From Chlorophyllum brunneum (Eukaryota > Basidiomycota > Agaricomycetes > Agaricales > Agaricaceae), in contig OY756140.1 in NCBI GenBank assembly GCA_963576785.1, positions 1,550,001 through 1,614,000 of the forward strand: a DNA stretch of 64,000 nucleotides, written 5' to 3'. The notes below the pieces were generated by a model. That model made no database searches, was not told the origin of the DNA, and saw nothing but the letters and a program-made list of their open reading frames with translations. The translations under genes and the position numbers were made by a program. The first letter of the stretch is position 1; each line of letters starts with the position of its first letter. Shown in pieces: positions 21,586-34,567 of this stretch.

Positions 21586-24500
21586 ATGGCGCAGACAGAT
21601 CTATTGGGATGGGCAAACTCGGTTCGTATGACTATGGCCAGTGATCCGGGCCGTAAGCTCTTCCAAGACCGGGTCCGAATGCACGGATTCTCCTTCCTCG
21701 ACGATTACCTCGATAATATTCTCTCCGGAGCAAAGCAGGAGTACGTGCACAAGTTTAGCTTGATTTATCAGCTCTCTAAATCAGAATAGCCATCTCATTG
21801 AGCTAGTGAAGACTCCTGGGCGAAAAAAGACTATATCCAGGAAGCCAAAACTGGCTTCACAGTTGGCACAAGTTGTTACCCTGTCATTGGAGGTGAGATC
21901 TTGCTTCTTGGCTGTTATTCGTACTCTTGCCTATGTTACGATTTGATAGGGGGATGACGGGGGGGTTATGACGCAAAACGCATCCCCAGTCAACAGCCTT
22001 ACTCAAGCCTTGTTGGAGGCAAAGCAAGCCCCACCAGTGCAAGTGTCTCCAAAATCACAAGAAACGGTACAAGTGGTATTTGTGGAGCAATCATGTTCAG
22101 ATGATGGATCTCAAGAAGGATTCAAGGACGACCATCTCGCGGTCTCAGTGCGCATTCAACCTGAGCTCTCTGTGATTGCTGAAGACGACGAGGCAATCGA
22201 TCTCAATGGAGCTTTCATACACACTGCAACGAAACCAGCACCTTCCAACGATACACGGAGCCAGGTCACAACGGTGCAGGCCGGCGCTCCGGCACAAACT
22301 ATTCTACATGATGGTGTACCACCTCCCAATCTTCCTTCCCAAACAGCAAGCACCGCACCGTCGAACTCGACAATGTCTGCGAACACATCCTTACCTGTCG
22401 AGCCTATCCGAACGGGGACGTCCGACGAGACTAGAGAGGGAGCCTTAAGCATAGACATCATAGTTCCCCTCCGCGACCCAGAAACTTTGTCGTCGCCCTC
22501 CAAGTCTGTCTCCCATAAAAACGTTCTCTCGACATTACCCACCCTACCCGAGCCTATACCCCTTCGAAAGTCGATGCGAGGTACAAAGGATCCATCAGTC
22601 GGCAATGCTATGCTTGCCGTGGCTACACCTGGGAATACAGTTACTGGAAAGCGCACTTCTTGGCTAATGAAAGTCCGTGAAGCCAAAGCAATGGAGGGAA
22701 TCCCGAAGAAGTCGATTGTGAATCAGATCTCGGCAGACGTACTGAACCTTACTGGGGTGAAACGAAAGAGTGAGGAGACCATGTATTCTTCCGGCCCTGG
22801 AGTCGAGGAGAGATTATGGAAGGCGATGAAAACGCAGAAAGGAGAGACTAACCCAGCCAAGGCCGTATCTCCGAAATTGGCAGAGATCCAATCAGGGGCA
22901 TCAACTGAGGTTTCGGAGCAGTCGAGTGAGGATGGAATGTTGGATTTGTTGAAAAAGAAGGTACAGGGTCTCGAGGCTCGTAACGAGAAGCTCAATAACA
23001 AGGCGTACGGAAACACAGCAGCTGCGCTCGCCGAAGCCAGGGCTCGAGCTGAGGCAAAAATTGCTGAGCGCAACCACAAGGAGGATGATCTTACGACCAG
23101 GGCTACTGGTGGTGTTGCAACCGCATTGGCGCCAGAAGGACCACCGGCAACGGATTCCTCGAGCTTGGAACATCGTTTCAGTGTCAGTGATTTGTTTCCT
23201 ACCAAAGGGAAAATCAGGGATAAGTCTAAAGTTCCTGAGAAGAGTTTGGCACCCCAGACCCAACATCCGATTCCTCGCTCTTTCAGTACGCAAGCGAATG
23301 TGAATCGCGAAAGCACATCAACAACACCACCTGAATCTCCACCGGCCCGATCCCGAAATTCTACGTTGCAAACAGTCGCCATCTTTAACAAGCCCCCGCC
23401 AGTTTTTGTCCCCCCCCTCCTTTCAGGCAGACCATTACCGACACCACCCTCCTTCGAAGAATCCAGCTTCAACCTCCCACCTTTGTCAACATTCACTAAG
23501 CCGACGTCCATGACACTCGAGACCTCGCCTCGTCTTTCACCTCCTTCCAGTAAGGAAGCTGTCCCTCTCAGTGCGCAATCAACTATGGAGACAGTTCAAT
23601 CAGATGACTTTTTTGGAGATCGTGGAAATACCGAAGCTTGGGTACCTGGCACACAAGAAACGGAGTACTCGAGTGCTTTTGGCTCTCAACAGGCTATATC
23701 AAACCATCACAATGCTCTGGATGATGATGACAGTTGGCCTATTGATGAGAAGCTACCCCAAGGTGTTCACTGGCCCTTCAGTGGGGCCAGTAAGGAGGAT
23801 AGCCTGACATGGAGTACGCTTCCGTCGCAGAGTCAGCGAGTTGATACTAGTGCTGGTTTCAGGGGCTCCAAGGGTTACAAAGAGGAGCAAGTCCAGGAGG
23901 TAGAGAAGGACGCAGTACCTGATGGATTTGTCGAAGACATGGATATTGAGCAAGAGGACTACAACACCGGTACAAAGGGAATAGATCAAGATCCAGAACT
24001 TGAAGAGCTAATCTTGAGTGGAAACAAATCTCTTGGTCCGTTGGTTGAGGTAGGTCACGACATTTTCTTGCTCTATTTGTACTGACTGTCTTGTAGTCTC
24101 AAGTTGGCGATGGTCCACCCTCTCTTACCTCTTCTGCGACGTCGCAATCTCAGGTCGGATTCTTCGGTCAGGCGTCCAAGTTCCTAAGCAGCGCATTGGG
24201 AACGAGTAAAAAGAGTAAACCGGAAGTAAAAAAAGTCATCCAGATGGCGGCCGTTGCTGCCAAGAAGGTACTCGAACCGCCGGTTATCTGAGGCTGCATT
24301 AACACTATTATAGCAACAACATGAAGATGATAAGAAAGCCGCACGTCTGAAAGAGATGGAGAATCGCCGTCAACTTGCAATACAGCGTAAAGCCGAGGAA
24401 GAGAAGGTGAGGCAGCAGGAGCAAGAACGCAAAGTTAAGGAGGAGATTGAGCGGAGAAAGCGGGAGCGAGAGGAACAAGGGGATAAGAAGCCTCTCAAGC

Positions 24501-25249
24501 CAATTGCTGCCAGTATGTCCCTCAAGAAGGTAAGAGCCTTACATCAGTGAGGTCAGGTGTTCAAATACTAGCTTTAGGACGAAGAGGTTACGAAGAAACG
24601 TAAACCGGAACAAGACAAGCTGGAGAAGAAGCAGGATTATAAGAAGCAAGCGCCCTTCAGCAAGACAAGCTTCAAGCCTACGTCGTCCAAGCAAGTTAGC
24701 GCATTGAACTCTTCTGCAGCTTATAATACCTCCTTATCTCAGCCTGCACCCCCGGTTTCTACACTCAAATCCAGTGAGAAGACCTCGAAAGTACCAACTG
24801 CCATTCCCACAAAGGGCAAAGTGAAGCCCTCACCCAAGGCGTTAATTCAGGTCGACGAAGAACATGTGCAACCCGCCCAAATCATTCAAACACAAATGGC
24901 TGCTAGAGCCAAAGCTGCGATGCAAACGGAGTCAACTGTACCCAGTGAAAGTATCGAACTACCTGAAGTTAACAGTGAATACTCAGACTCGGAAGATGAA
25001 GATCGACCGCGGACCTTCAATCCACCTGAATGGGCTCAGTCTCCTGAGCTTCGCCAAGCATTGGAGGCGCAAAGCACGATCAACCCAGATGACATCTTTG
25101 GGGCCATCCGGCCACTTAGAATGGAAGAGATGTTCAAGGCGAGGGCGAGCCGTTTCCGCGCACGGACTAGCTCGGCGAACTGGTCAGGTGCTGATCGTTT
25201 GACGGTCGAGGAAGAACGAGAATATGCTAGACGCATGGGATTCAAATAA
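21586..25249 (+). CDS. Inner centromere protein INCENP (Sli15-like)
   Basis: About seven exons and roughly 1,090 residues. The N-terminus reads MAQTDLLGWANSVRMTMASD with FLDDYLDNIL, then LIELVKTPGRKKTISRKPK. A very long Ser/Thr/Pro-rich middle follows (one exon of about 2.1 kb), then a Lys/Glu/Arg helix of about 60 residues (RRQLAIQRKAEEEKVRQQEQ, continuing) like the INCENP single alpha-helix. The C-terminus is the IN-box that binds and activates Aurora kinase: FNPPEWAQSPELRQALEAQ, NPDDIFGAIRPLRMEEMF, then FRARTSSANWSG. INCENP is the scaffold of the chromosomal passenger complex controlling kinetochore attachment and cytokinesis. The IN-box makes the assignment firm; the N-terminal match is weak, as usual for this family. 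Confidence 0.88.
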
Positions 25250-25499
25250 TCCAATACATTATGCACGCTCGAATCTGGTGCTTTTTCGCACTGTATCATC
25301 TGTTGTATTTTATAGACAGGGTTCAGCTCTAATCTAATCTACGAGGTGGTCGCACGTGATCCTGATTACCTGTTCTTCTCATGTTGGGGATGGTGGATTG
25401 CGTCGTGTTCATCCACTTACTGTGTCAATCCTTGGCCTTCGATTGCGACTATAGCGCTTGAAGTGGCGTATAGCCACCCAGCTCTCCTTTCCTTCTGCC

Positions 25500-27942
25500 A
25501 TGGCTTCATCATCCCCTGAATTCATTCCATCTGCCGACTCTGCTGAAACACAACCCCGCTTTTCTTATAAGGACGCTTCACACGAGGAGGTTTTAGAGGA
25601 CCTTTCCAGGTATGTATCCTTCGCAAAAGCCTCAGAAATGAGATTCAGAATATTCGTTTCAGTCGTTTCATCCTCAATCTCCCGGATGAAGAGTTAGCTT
25701 CTCTCGAACGCATATGTTTTCAAGTGGAGCAAGCGTCCGTTCTTCGTCAGCACACTCTCCGCTTCCTCTAATCCGTCTGTATCTCCAGACATTGGTTCTA
25801 TGAAGATTTCATCCGCGAACAGAACCCTACATTTCCTTCATTACCACTCAAGAAATTCTCTGCCATGCTTTTCCATGCCTGCCCCCTTCTCCATCAGTGG
25901 AGTAACGACCACGAAAATGCATTTAACCTATTCATGCAGTATAAGACACGCGTACCTGTATGCGGTGCAATTATGCTGAATGATACTTGGGATAAAGTGA
26001 GTGGTTCGGCGGGCTTCGAGATCCACAATCTGCAACTATGTTTGTATAGTGCGTGCTCGTCAAGGGCTGGAAGTCATCATCGGGCTGGGGTTTTCCAAAG
26101 GGAAAAATCAATGAGGATGAGCCAAAGCATGTCTGTGCTATTCGAGAGGTCAGCCCTCGTTCGGGATACTGCAGAATTCACTCACTAGCTACTCACAGGT
26201 TTTAGAGGAGACGGGATACAATCTAGCTGGAAAGTTGAAGCCCGAAGACGTCATCGAATTGTCTATTAAAGAGCAAAGAATATCATTATTCATCGTCCCT
26301 GGGGTGGAGGAGGAATTTCCTTTCCAAACCAAGACTCGCAAAGAGATCAGCGTAAGCAATGCCGTTTGACGGATTGAACTAGAGCAATTGATGGCATCCT
26401 TCATCAGCGTATAGAGTGGTTCCGCCTCTCTGACCTACCGACTTGGAAGCGAAACAAACAAGTACCCGGGAAATTCTACCTCATATCCCCGTTTATTGGG
26501 TAAGTCCATTGGGATGGTCAATCACCTATTCTAATCTCATTTCTAGCCCTCTCAAAGCGTTTATAAACGACCACAAACCCCGACCACCACGAAAAGGCAA
26601 TCGACAAAAGAAAGGTCAAAAACAGTCTTCTCGAATTGGCACATATGGTTCGGATACTGTTGCGACAGACGCCGATACTGATCTCGTGCAAGAGTCGGAT
26701 TCTCAGATATCAGACAATCAAGCAGACAAGGACGAATCCCAAACCCGAAACCATGTTTCACCATCTTTTGCAACAGATGATATCCTGGAGTCCGAGAATA
26801 TTGACCCTCACTTCGCTCGCCTCTTGAGCTCTCTGACCCTCTCAGCATCTGGAAACAACTCAATCAACGAAGTCCAATCGACCCCAATCGACCCCACTAC
26901 ACCTATCCCTAGTGCCTTGAACCGTAGTTCCGGTCCTGAAGTGCTCACTGATACTTACCATCAAGCCAATTCAAAGCCGCGATCGCACAAATTAAGCACC
27001 TCGCCTTGCAGTGATCTTCGGCGCGACTCATCTTGTACACCCGTGGCTACACCACATCAGACTACTCAATCCCTCGTCCCCCGCTATAGCAATGGTCATA
27101 CTTCTGATGCACTATGTTCACCGCCACAAGTGCAACCGCTGAGCGCTTCAGTCACACCTACCAGCCCCAACACACATCGTCCTAGGACTGATATATCACC
27201 CTATCTGACAAAGGCTTCGGCCGATACAACATCTGCAAGGCGGTTACAACAACTCGCTTTACTCGAGAGAGTTGCGGATGAGTCGGCCAAGATGCTTCCC
27301 CAGCCCCGAACGACTACTGCTACTCATCAGCCTCTTGCGCCTGCCACACACCCTGGCTTTCCTATGCCCGTATCCCCATCTATCTCCGCGGACCTTTCCT
27401 TAAACCGTGGAATGTACTATTCGAGCCCCCCTCCCCAGGCACTGGAGGGACCTCGTCAAGCCTATAATAATGTTGGCCAGACTTTCCAAGCCCGTGCGAG
27501 GACCAGTCAAGCATTCCATCGAGGGCTTACTCAGAACCCGGGGAGCCGTAGCATGAACCAGAGCCAGTTACTGGGTCTGATGAACAACACACAACCTACA
27601 CCTCCACACTCACAATCCTTTCAACAACTTCCCAGTTTTCCGCCACAACTCCCCCAGTCCTACACCCAGATATACAGTTCTACACCATCCTTCTCCGTTC
27701 CCAACAATGCCGACCCCCCGCCGTACTCCGGGGGCAAAAGTACCACAGCAAACATTTCGGCGCACGGCTTTCCCTTCTCTGGCCCTAGTCGGTTTGCATC
27801 CGCAACTCCAGCTGTCGAAAGCTTCTCCATGAGGACAGTGCCAGTCAATACTGCTCAGACGCTCCTGTCCATACTTAACGGGGACCGGCCGTTGCAAGGC
27901 AACCCAGTTGCGGCGCCCACATCAGTTAGCCGACCGATATGA
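25500..27942 (+). CDS. DCP2: mRNA-decapping enzyme Dcp2 (nudix hydrolase)
   Basis: The start MASSSPEFIPSADSAETQ precedes the Dcp2 regulatory domain: EEVLEDLSSRFILNLP, ERICFQVEQAHWFYEDFIRE, LPLKKFSAMLFHACPLL. The nudix fold follows: RVPVCGAIMLNDTWDKCVLV, then the nudix box GKINEDEPKHVCAIREVLEE, then TGY, which matches G-x5-E-x7-REUxEExGU exactly. Box B is visible as RIEWFRLSDLPTWKR and KFYLISPFIGPLKAFI. The C-terminal 460 residues are low-complexity (Ser, Pro, Thr, Gln) and contain short leucine motifs such as QTLLSILNG and QSQLLGLM, the kind that recruit decapping activators. Dcp2 removes the m7G cap in 5'-3' mRNA decay. The catalytic exons are small and split by five introns of about 50-60 nt; the tail is a single exon. 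Confidence 0.95.
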
Positions 27943-29895
27943 GCTAGAAGCTTGTGGCTGCGAAATTCGTGTGATCGCTATCCTCATTTTCACTCTTTTT
28001 GGTGCCGTCTGTAAATCCTGGTCGCTTCCCGATACTCGGGGTTTTACTAGTCTGATATGTAATTCTTGAGCCAGCAAGGCCAATACCAGAAAGCTGTAGG
28101 AGCCAATTGGTTTTTAGCGTCGTATAGTATTGAGTATTGAGTCCTGCATGCTTTGATCGTAGTATTTCTTCTAGCTTTGTATCGTTACAGTCTTATATCT
28201 TCTATCTCAGCTGACATCTACTGTTTCCCTTTCATCATTTCGAAATCACCTTGTCCCCGTCGAAATTGTGTAATGAGTTTACCAACAACTATAGTTGCCC
28301 TATCGTGTATCAAATTAAGCCCTGTTAATATGTAGGTTTGTCAGGTAAGCGAAAGAAACTCTCAATACGTCGTGTGACGTTCTTCAACTTCACTGCCGTG
28401 GAGGGCCTGTGAACTTCTCTTCCATGAATTAGGCGGAAGAGCTCGACCCCCTAAAGGCAGGACGAACATGCTCAGGCTAGCCACCAAGACATTCTCACAT
28501 CCTTCTTCCCTGAAATTTCGATAGAATCTCAGATATCGACGAGTTGTCTGATCGCATTCAAGGATGAGCAAGACATTGATCTCGTTCACGTGGCGGCGGA
28601 CATCCCCAGTGGGACATCGGCTTCGGGAGGGTGGGATTGGTTGAATTGCCGAAGTGTCACTTGCAATTTTAGTACAGAGCTGATGGTGTAATGATATTGT
28701 ACAAGTGTTTGGGAGTGAGTGGGCTTGAATAAACCCTCAGTGTGGTTAAGAGGGGTTCGACATGCAAATCAATAAAAGCGATGAGTCGTCGGACGCTTCG
28801 TGGCCTGCAGTTGCGCTGAGGGTTCGAGGGGCAATCGGGGGAACAGGGTTGGTAATACAGTGGGATAATTGTGTGTTGAATTGGCGGGATGATTGTTTGC
28901 GGGATGGGGTCGCTTGAACCGCTGACAGTGGAGCGCTTAAGAGTGGTTCGGTTGCGAATTTGGTGGCTAGCCTGTCTACATGCCAAAGCGCCACCGCTAG
29001 TGCCAATCGGACAGGTGTTAACATTTGCTGTGTGCTGATGAGCATACAAGGAGAAGAAACAAACGAACTGACTCGAAGTGGATCATGAACGGGCGGTGGT
29101 AAAGTTTGATCGATGACAGTCGACAATGGATCATCCTCTGATACGTCAAAGGACTATCCCGGCCTCCGTGTTTTCATCCGGAGCTCGAGAACGCTTCTTT
29201 TTTCAACCCAAGTCTTGGGGGAGGTGTCAGAGGAGCTGGTCCCCCACCTACATGGAGCGCCAGTGGCTGTGTGGGGTCACCGCACTCCCAAAGCAAACTG
29301 TTGTGTCGTTAATCTCAAATATCGGTGCTGTTCGGGGGGTGCGGAGCAAACATGCTGTCTTGGTTGGATAGATAGACGCGCAGAAAGAAGCCGGAATTAC
29401 GTTAATGCCTACAAAGGCCTGGGCTTTTCTGCGGCTTGAAGCGAAACGCCCTTCTTCGAGTCTCGTTGAGTCGTCTTCGCAGGTCAAAATAACTGGTGCA
29501 TTGAAAACATTAATGAAATTGATGAATGGAGATAGGAGCTTGGTTGAACTGTTATTTGCGTCCTGGGCTTGAGGTGCAATAAAAGCCCTGGAGCCATTGA
29601 TGCAGGAGGTGCTTGGGGGAACGGAGTGTCTGTGCGAGGACGGCTCAGTTTGTTGGCGGAAATATATAGCTCTATTGCTTTACACGCTGCGAGTAATAGG
29701 AGAAAGAGTGACCGATTGTGACAAGTCATGCACCCACTGGAAAAAATCTAATCACGAATAAGACCACGCACTTCCCACCAACACCACCACACTCCCCTGT
29801 TCCCCACCCGGTCTCTGGCCGTATTTCTTTATCTAACATTATATATTCCCCTTCTAACGTGACCTCGACGCTCTTGCTTCTGTAATCTGACCCTA
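27943..29895. other. Large intergenic gap between DCP2 and PRPP synthetase
   Basis: Nearly 2 kb without a gene I can recognise. The first few hundred bases are probably DCP2 3' UTR. A minus-strand frame (29049 to 28669 and overlapping frames to 29126) is open for about 126 codons in two frames but has no domain, no good start and no splice pattern. A 81-codon minus-strand ATG frame at 29729-29484 begins with a hydrophobic stretch (LFLLLLAACKAI) but has no other support. The last 140 bases before 29896 are C-rich and then carry TTATATATT at about 29840, probably the PRPP synthetase promoter. Confidence 0.45.
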
Positions 29896-31283
29896 ATGTT
29901 GAACGGTAGTGGTATCAAAATCTTCACTGGTGTGCATTACATTCCACCTGTCCTGCGTTTTGGGCATCTTACGAACTATTGAAATGGTCACCCGCAGGCA
30001 CCAGCCATCCTGAATTGGCCGAAATAATTGCACGACGGTAGATCACCTCTCACTTGTCCCTACCTGCTTGCTCTGGGGTCGCTATAGCAGCAATAACTGA
30101 TGACGCCCGGTTGTTCTAGCATTGGTCTACCACTGTCCAAGGCGGAAGTTACGCGCACTGGTATCGGCGAGACCCAAGTACGGATCCAAGAGTCTGTGCG
30201 TGAGGATGATGTGTACATCATCAACACCGGCTGTGGTGCAGTCAACACTGCGCTTATGGAACTGTGTATCATGATCCATGCATGCAAAATTGCAAGCGCA
30301 AAGAGGATCACTGCGGTGATCCCACTGTTTCCCTATGCCAGGCAGGATAAGAAGGATAAAAGCAGGGCGCCCATCACAGCCAAACTAGTAGCGAATATGA
30401 TCCAGAAGGCCGGGTGCGACCATGTCATCGTAAGTTACTTTTAGTCTGTTTGAGGGTGGAGCACCATCGTTGTCGTTGGTGACTGTGCCCATCCGTCTGC
30501 GTGTCGGATTTTATCAAGATTAATGGTTCATTCCGTTCAGACAATGGATTTGCATGCGTCTCAGATTCAAGGGTTTTTCGATGTTCCGGTTGACAAGTGA
30601 GTCTCTGGTGTTTGAACTGGTTGTTACTTATCGCTGAAGTTCGAACTTTAGTGTGAGTGGTGACTTGGACTGTTGTGTTATCGCTGGCTTACGTATACGG
30701 AAGTTATATGCGGAACCGTCTGCAATTCTGTATATCCGGACGCACTTTGACCTGAACAATGTGGTGATTGTGTCACCAGACGCCGGTGGCGCGAAGAGGT
30801 GTGACGGAGTTTGCGGATTCTAGACTGGTATGGTTGGGCTGATTATGAATGCGCAGGGCAACGTCGATAGCCGATCGATTGGGAGTGGATTTTGCCCTAT
30901 TCCACAAAGAGCGGAAGAAGGCGAATGAAGTGTCTCGAATGGTGCTTGTTGGGCACGTAAAGGACAAGGTTGCGATTCTAGTGGACGACATGGCGGACAC
31001 CTGTGGCACGTTATGTCTTGCATCACAGCACCTGTCGGAAGCTGGTGCGACGAAGGTGTATGGGTTTGTCACGCACGGGATCCTTAGCGGGAATGCACTG
31101 AAAGCGGTGTCCGAGAGCACGCTGGAGAAGCTGATTGTGACGAACACACTGCCCCAGCAGGAGAAGCAGGCTGAGTGCGGGAAAATAGAGGTGATTGACA
31201 TAGGAAAGGTGCTTGGGGAGGTGATTCGACGGAGCCACTATGGCGAAAGCGTGTCCAAGTTGTTCCATGAAGTACCATACTAG
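29896..31283 (+). CDS. Ribose-phosphate pyrophosphokinase (PRPP synthetase)
   Basis: The first exon, 29896-29923, encodes [11 protein letters not shown], spliced to [14 protein letters not shown] and then [13 protein letters not shown]. Conserved blocks in order: [36 protein letters not shown] (catalytic flexible loop and ATP site), the signature [31 protein letters not shown], and the PRPP-binding loop [12 protein letters not shown]. The end reads [11 protein letters not shown]. The length (about 320 residues) and lack of insertions match the catalytic Prs2/Prs3/Prs4-type subunits of fungi. The enzyme makes PRPP from ribose-5-phosphate and ATP for nucleotide, histidine and tryptophan synthesis. 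The stop is 184 bases upstream of the Ime2-like kinase start. Which of the several fungal PRS paralogues this is cannot be settled from one window. Confidence 0.93.
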
Positions 31284-31467
31284 AGTCCGCAGGGAGCGGA
31301 GGCGTAGTAGACAGCCAGATTGGATCGTGAATTGATGAGTGCAGAAGCGAACCGGCTTGGGCGAGTGTGGGAAGCGAATACTGAGCCGAAGGCGGGCTGG
31401 ACTGGCGGACTGTATTGCTCCCTCTGCCATGCCCCTCGTCCTCTAACTCCCCAATGCACGCCATACC

Positions 31468-34400
31468 ATGTACCAAAACCACCCTCAGTCCCGCAACTCC
31501 TCAGCGAACAACCCCCCAAAGTCCCCCATCGTCGTCGTCGGCATCCCCTCAGTCACCATCGACAACAACCGTCTCGTCGTCGGCAATGCCAACACTAGTC
31601 CGTCCTTTTTTTCTTTTCTTTTCTCCCTCCCCATTTATTCCTCCTTTCCAGGCTCGACGCGTTCCTACACAACTATCAAGTGTCTCGGCGATGGCTCCTT
31701 TGGCACCGTATGGCTCTGCGATTGGCATGGGACCCTACCCCCCAATACACCGCTCTCTCCAATGCAGTGTGGGGCCGGTGCGCGTCCAGAGTGGACGGGA
31801 AAGCGACTCGTAGCAGTGAAGCTTATGAAGAAGCAGTGGGCAGGCGGTTGGGACGAGTGTCAGAAACTCAAGGAGCTCCAGGTGCGTCTACCACTTTCTG
31901 TTTTCCCATACCATTTTCTGACCTCCCTTCTTCGTCAGTCGCTCCGCACTATTCCTTTTCACCCTAATATTATTCCCCTCTACGACTTTTTTCTTCTCCC
32001 AGATACCCGGCAGCTCTGCTTCGTCTTCGAGTCCATGGAAGGCAACCTCTATCATCTCATCAAGGCTCGCAAGGGTCGCGCCCTCGCAGGTGGTCTCGTA
32101 TGTGACATCTTTCGCCAAATTGTTTCCGGTCTCGATCACATCCACACCGCTGGCTATTTTCATCGTGACATGAAACCGGAGAACGTACTCGTCACAACAA
32201 TAGGCCTACACGATTACGTTTCTGTTTCTCCCGTAGCCCCTTCAAATGCTACGAGAGAGAAGGATGTAATTTCCATCATCAAACTCGCCGATTTTGGCCT
32301 TGCCCGGGAGACGAAAAGCAAACCGCCATACACCGAATATGTCTCTACCCGTTGGTATCGTGCTCCAGAGGTCCTCCTTATGAGCAGGGATTACTCAAAT
32401 CCTGTTGATATGTGGGCATTGGGAACCATCATGGCCGAACTTGTCAACCTTAAACCGCTTTTTCCTGGCTCTGACCACAGGGATCAAATTAATCGGATTT
32501 GTGAAATAATGGGGGATCCCTGTAGTGATTATCGCGGCGGGGATCAGGACCCGATAGGTGGAGGGTTGTGGACCAAGGGTGTTCAACTTGCGGAACGTTA
32601 CGGACTTCGGTTTACTCCAGTAAGTACCGCTCCTTCCCCAGGAGGAATTACTTCTTCAGTTTGATATAACTTTCCCCCAGACCGCCCCAAGAGACATCCA
32701 CACCTTGTTCGAGCGCACTGTCCCCGTTTCGCTTATCCACTGCATACGTGATCTCCTCAGGTATGATCCCGACCAGCGTCTCACTAGTCGGCAGTGCCTA
32801 GAACACCCTTATCTTCTCGAAATTCTTCCTCGTAACAACATCCCCAAACCGCACGATCTTACCAATGTCCCGACCCTACAGCGCCAAAATGGTACCTCCG
32901 CCCACAATCACCACCGTCCCCCAAACTCCCAACACACACCCATACCCAACGTTTCATCCACACATCGTACTCCATATCATCCACCACCCCCTGCCGGTGT
33001 TACTCAACACCCTCATCCTTCTCAACCACATTCGGTGCCCGTCCCTTCTCATCAAGATTACCCTATGGAGATTGCTTCTCCCCCACCACATCCGCCAGTA
33101 CAGGCGGCATCTCAACCGTATACGAATGGTCATGCTGCAGGTGCTCCCATGGTCACTGATCCGCCAGTGCGTACCAACTTTGAAACTGTCAACGGGAGGA
33201 CAACCCTTCCACAGCCGCAAGGTGCACCCAAGCCAAGTAAATTTGGCTTCATCAAATCATCGAAATGGTTGTTTGGCGACAGGTCGAGCCACCTTCCTCC
33301 TGTCGAGGAAGTTCCAGGAGGTTTTACAAAACCTTCGGGACGCAAACGAACGCAATCATCAAGCACGGATAAGTCTGTCCGCGTTTCCACACCCCCTGAG
33401 AATGATTCCCGGAAGAACAAGAAGGAGGCTGAGCGATTACAGCGTGAAGCCGAGAAGCAAAGACGCGAGCTGGCAGAAAAGTCTAACCGTGAACAGGCTC
33501 GTGCCGTCATTCAGAAGCGCCATCAGATGATGCAGAGAGCTTCGGGTGCGGAACTTGAATGGCAGACGGGTAATGAGCAGCGTGTGGATTTTTTGAAGAA
33601 CAAAGGCAAGCAGACGTCATCAGGCCCGATTCGCAAGAATCCAGGTGCAGGTCCCAACGTACCAGGGTCGACGAGCACGACAATAAATGCTGCTGCTGGC
33701 AGGTTCGGCACTCATAACAATGACTCGCTTACTGTGGGCGATCGTGGTGATTGGCGGTCGACAGCGGAACGAGTCGCGAAAGCTCGACGACGAGATTTCG
33801 ATGACGACCACTCCATGTCTTCCTCGGACGTGCGCAGTCTCAGTCGGATGTCTTCGATATCATTCGCTACGGTGGACAGTGACCCAGGCCCCTCGCGCCT
33901 ACGAAGCCGACCTAGTCACTTTGCCATAAGCAGGATGACTTCGATGTCCTCTCTACGGACGGTCGACGATTTTCCTGCCTCTGCTCGCTCTTCAAATTCC
34001 TTCTCTCTGGAGGGTCAGCTTGTACATGATTTCCGGACACAAGCTAGCATGAACTCGAATGGTCACCTTGGAAGTGTCTCTCCACCGCCCGTGGGCACCT
34101 TATCCCTTTCACCTACTCTATCACCTTCGCTATCACCTTCACCTCCATGGATTCAGCAACTGCACCAACAAAAGGAGTATCCTATCAGCCAAAAAAACCC
34201 ACACAGCCCCTACGAATTTCCTGTTACATTAAACCCCCCAAGTTCGTACGGGCACCCGCCAAGCCCCTACGGACATCCTCCAAGTTCGGGGCACACGCCC
34301 AAGTCTGCCAAATCTGCCATTAATCCTATATTTAAAGTGGTGAGTTACAAGTGGGACAGTGCGGACGGTTTGATACCTAATGATGATCCTGGTGACTTAA

Positions 34401-34567
34401 TTCAGCCTCCACTTCCGCCTTCAACTGGCAATCACTTACCTTCTTCACCTAATAAACTACCACCCTTTTCCCAGTTGGAGGCTGTCGCTGGAGGTGAATA
34501 CCCACCACTGTCGCCTATGTCATTCACCACTCCATCCGAGGAAACGTCGTCATCATCGAATACATGA
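31468..34567 (+). CDS. Ime2/Crk1-like CMGC kinase
   Basis: Four exons (first intron 31598-31651) and about 950 residues. The kinase domain starts YTTIKCLGDGSFGTVWL (Gly loop), VAVKLMKKQWAGG (Lys), GYFHRDMKPENVL (catalytic HRD), IKLADFGLARE (DFG) and the activation segment YTEYVSTRWYRAPEVLL with the T-x-Y motif of the RCK/MAK/Ime2 group. A 21-residue or so insert separates ENVLVTT from the DFG. The last kinase exon is RDIHTLFERTVPV and YDPDQRLTSRQCLEHPYL. A 550-residue low-complexity tail follows, with a Lys/Glu/Arg coiled coil (KKEAERLQREAEKQRREL) and repeats of YGHPPSP. Ime2 kinases drive meiotic entry in yeast; Crk1 in Ustilago links nutrients to morphogenesis and mating. Kinase class is firm; orthology within the class is inferred. 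Confidence 0.88.

Noticed and set aside
28669..29126. Minus-strand overlapping frames of about 126 codons
   Set aside because: The longer one starts at TTG rather than ATG and composition is not protein-like; no domain is recognisable.
29484..29729. 81-codon minus-strand frame starting MTCHNRSLFLLLLAACKAI, like a short secreted protein
   Set aside because: Only the hydrophobic start supports it; the rest has no cysteine pattern, no splice structure and no known relative. Chance frames of this length are common.
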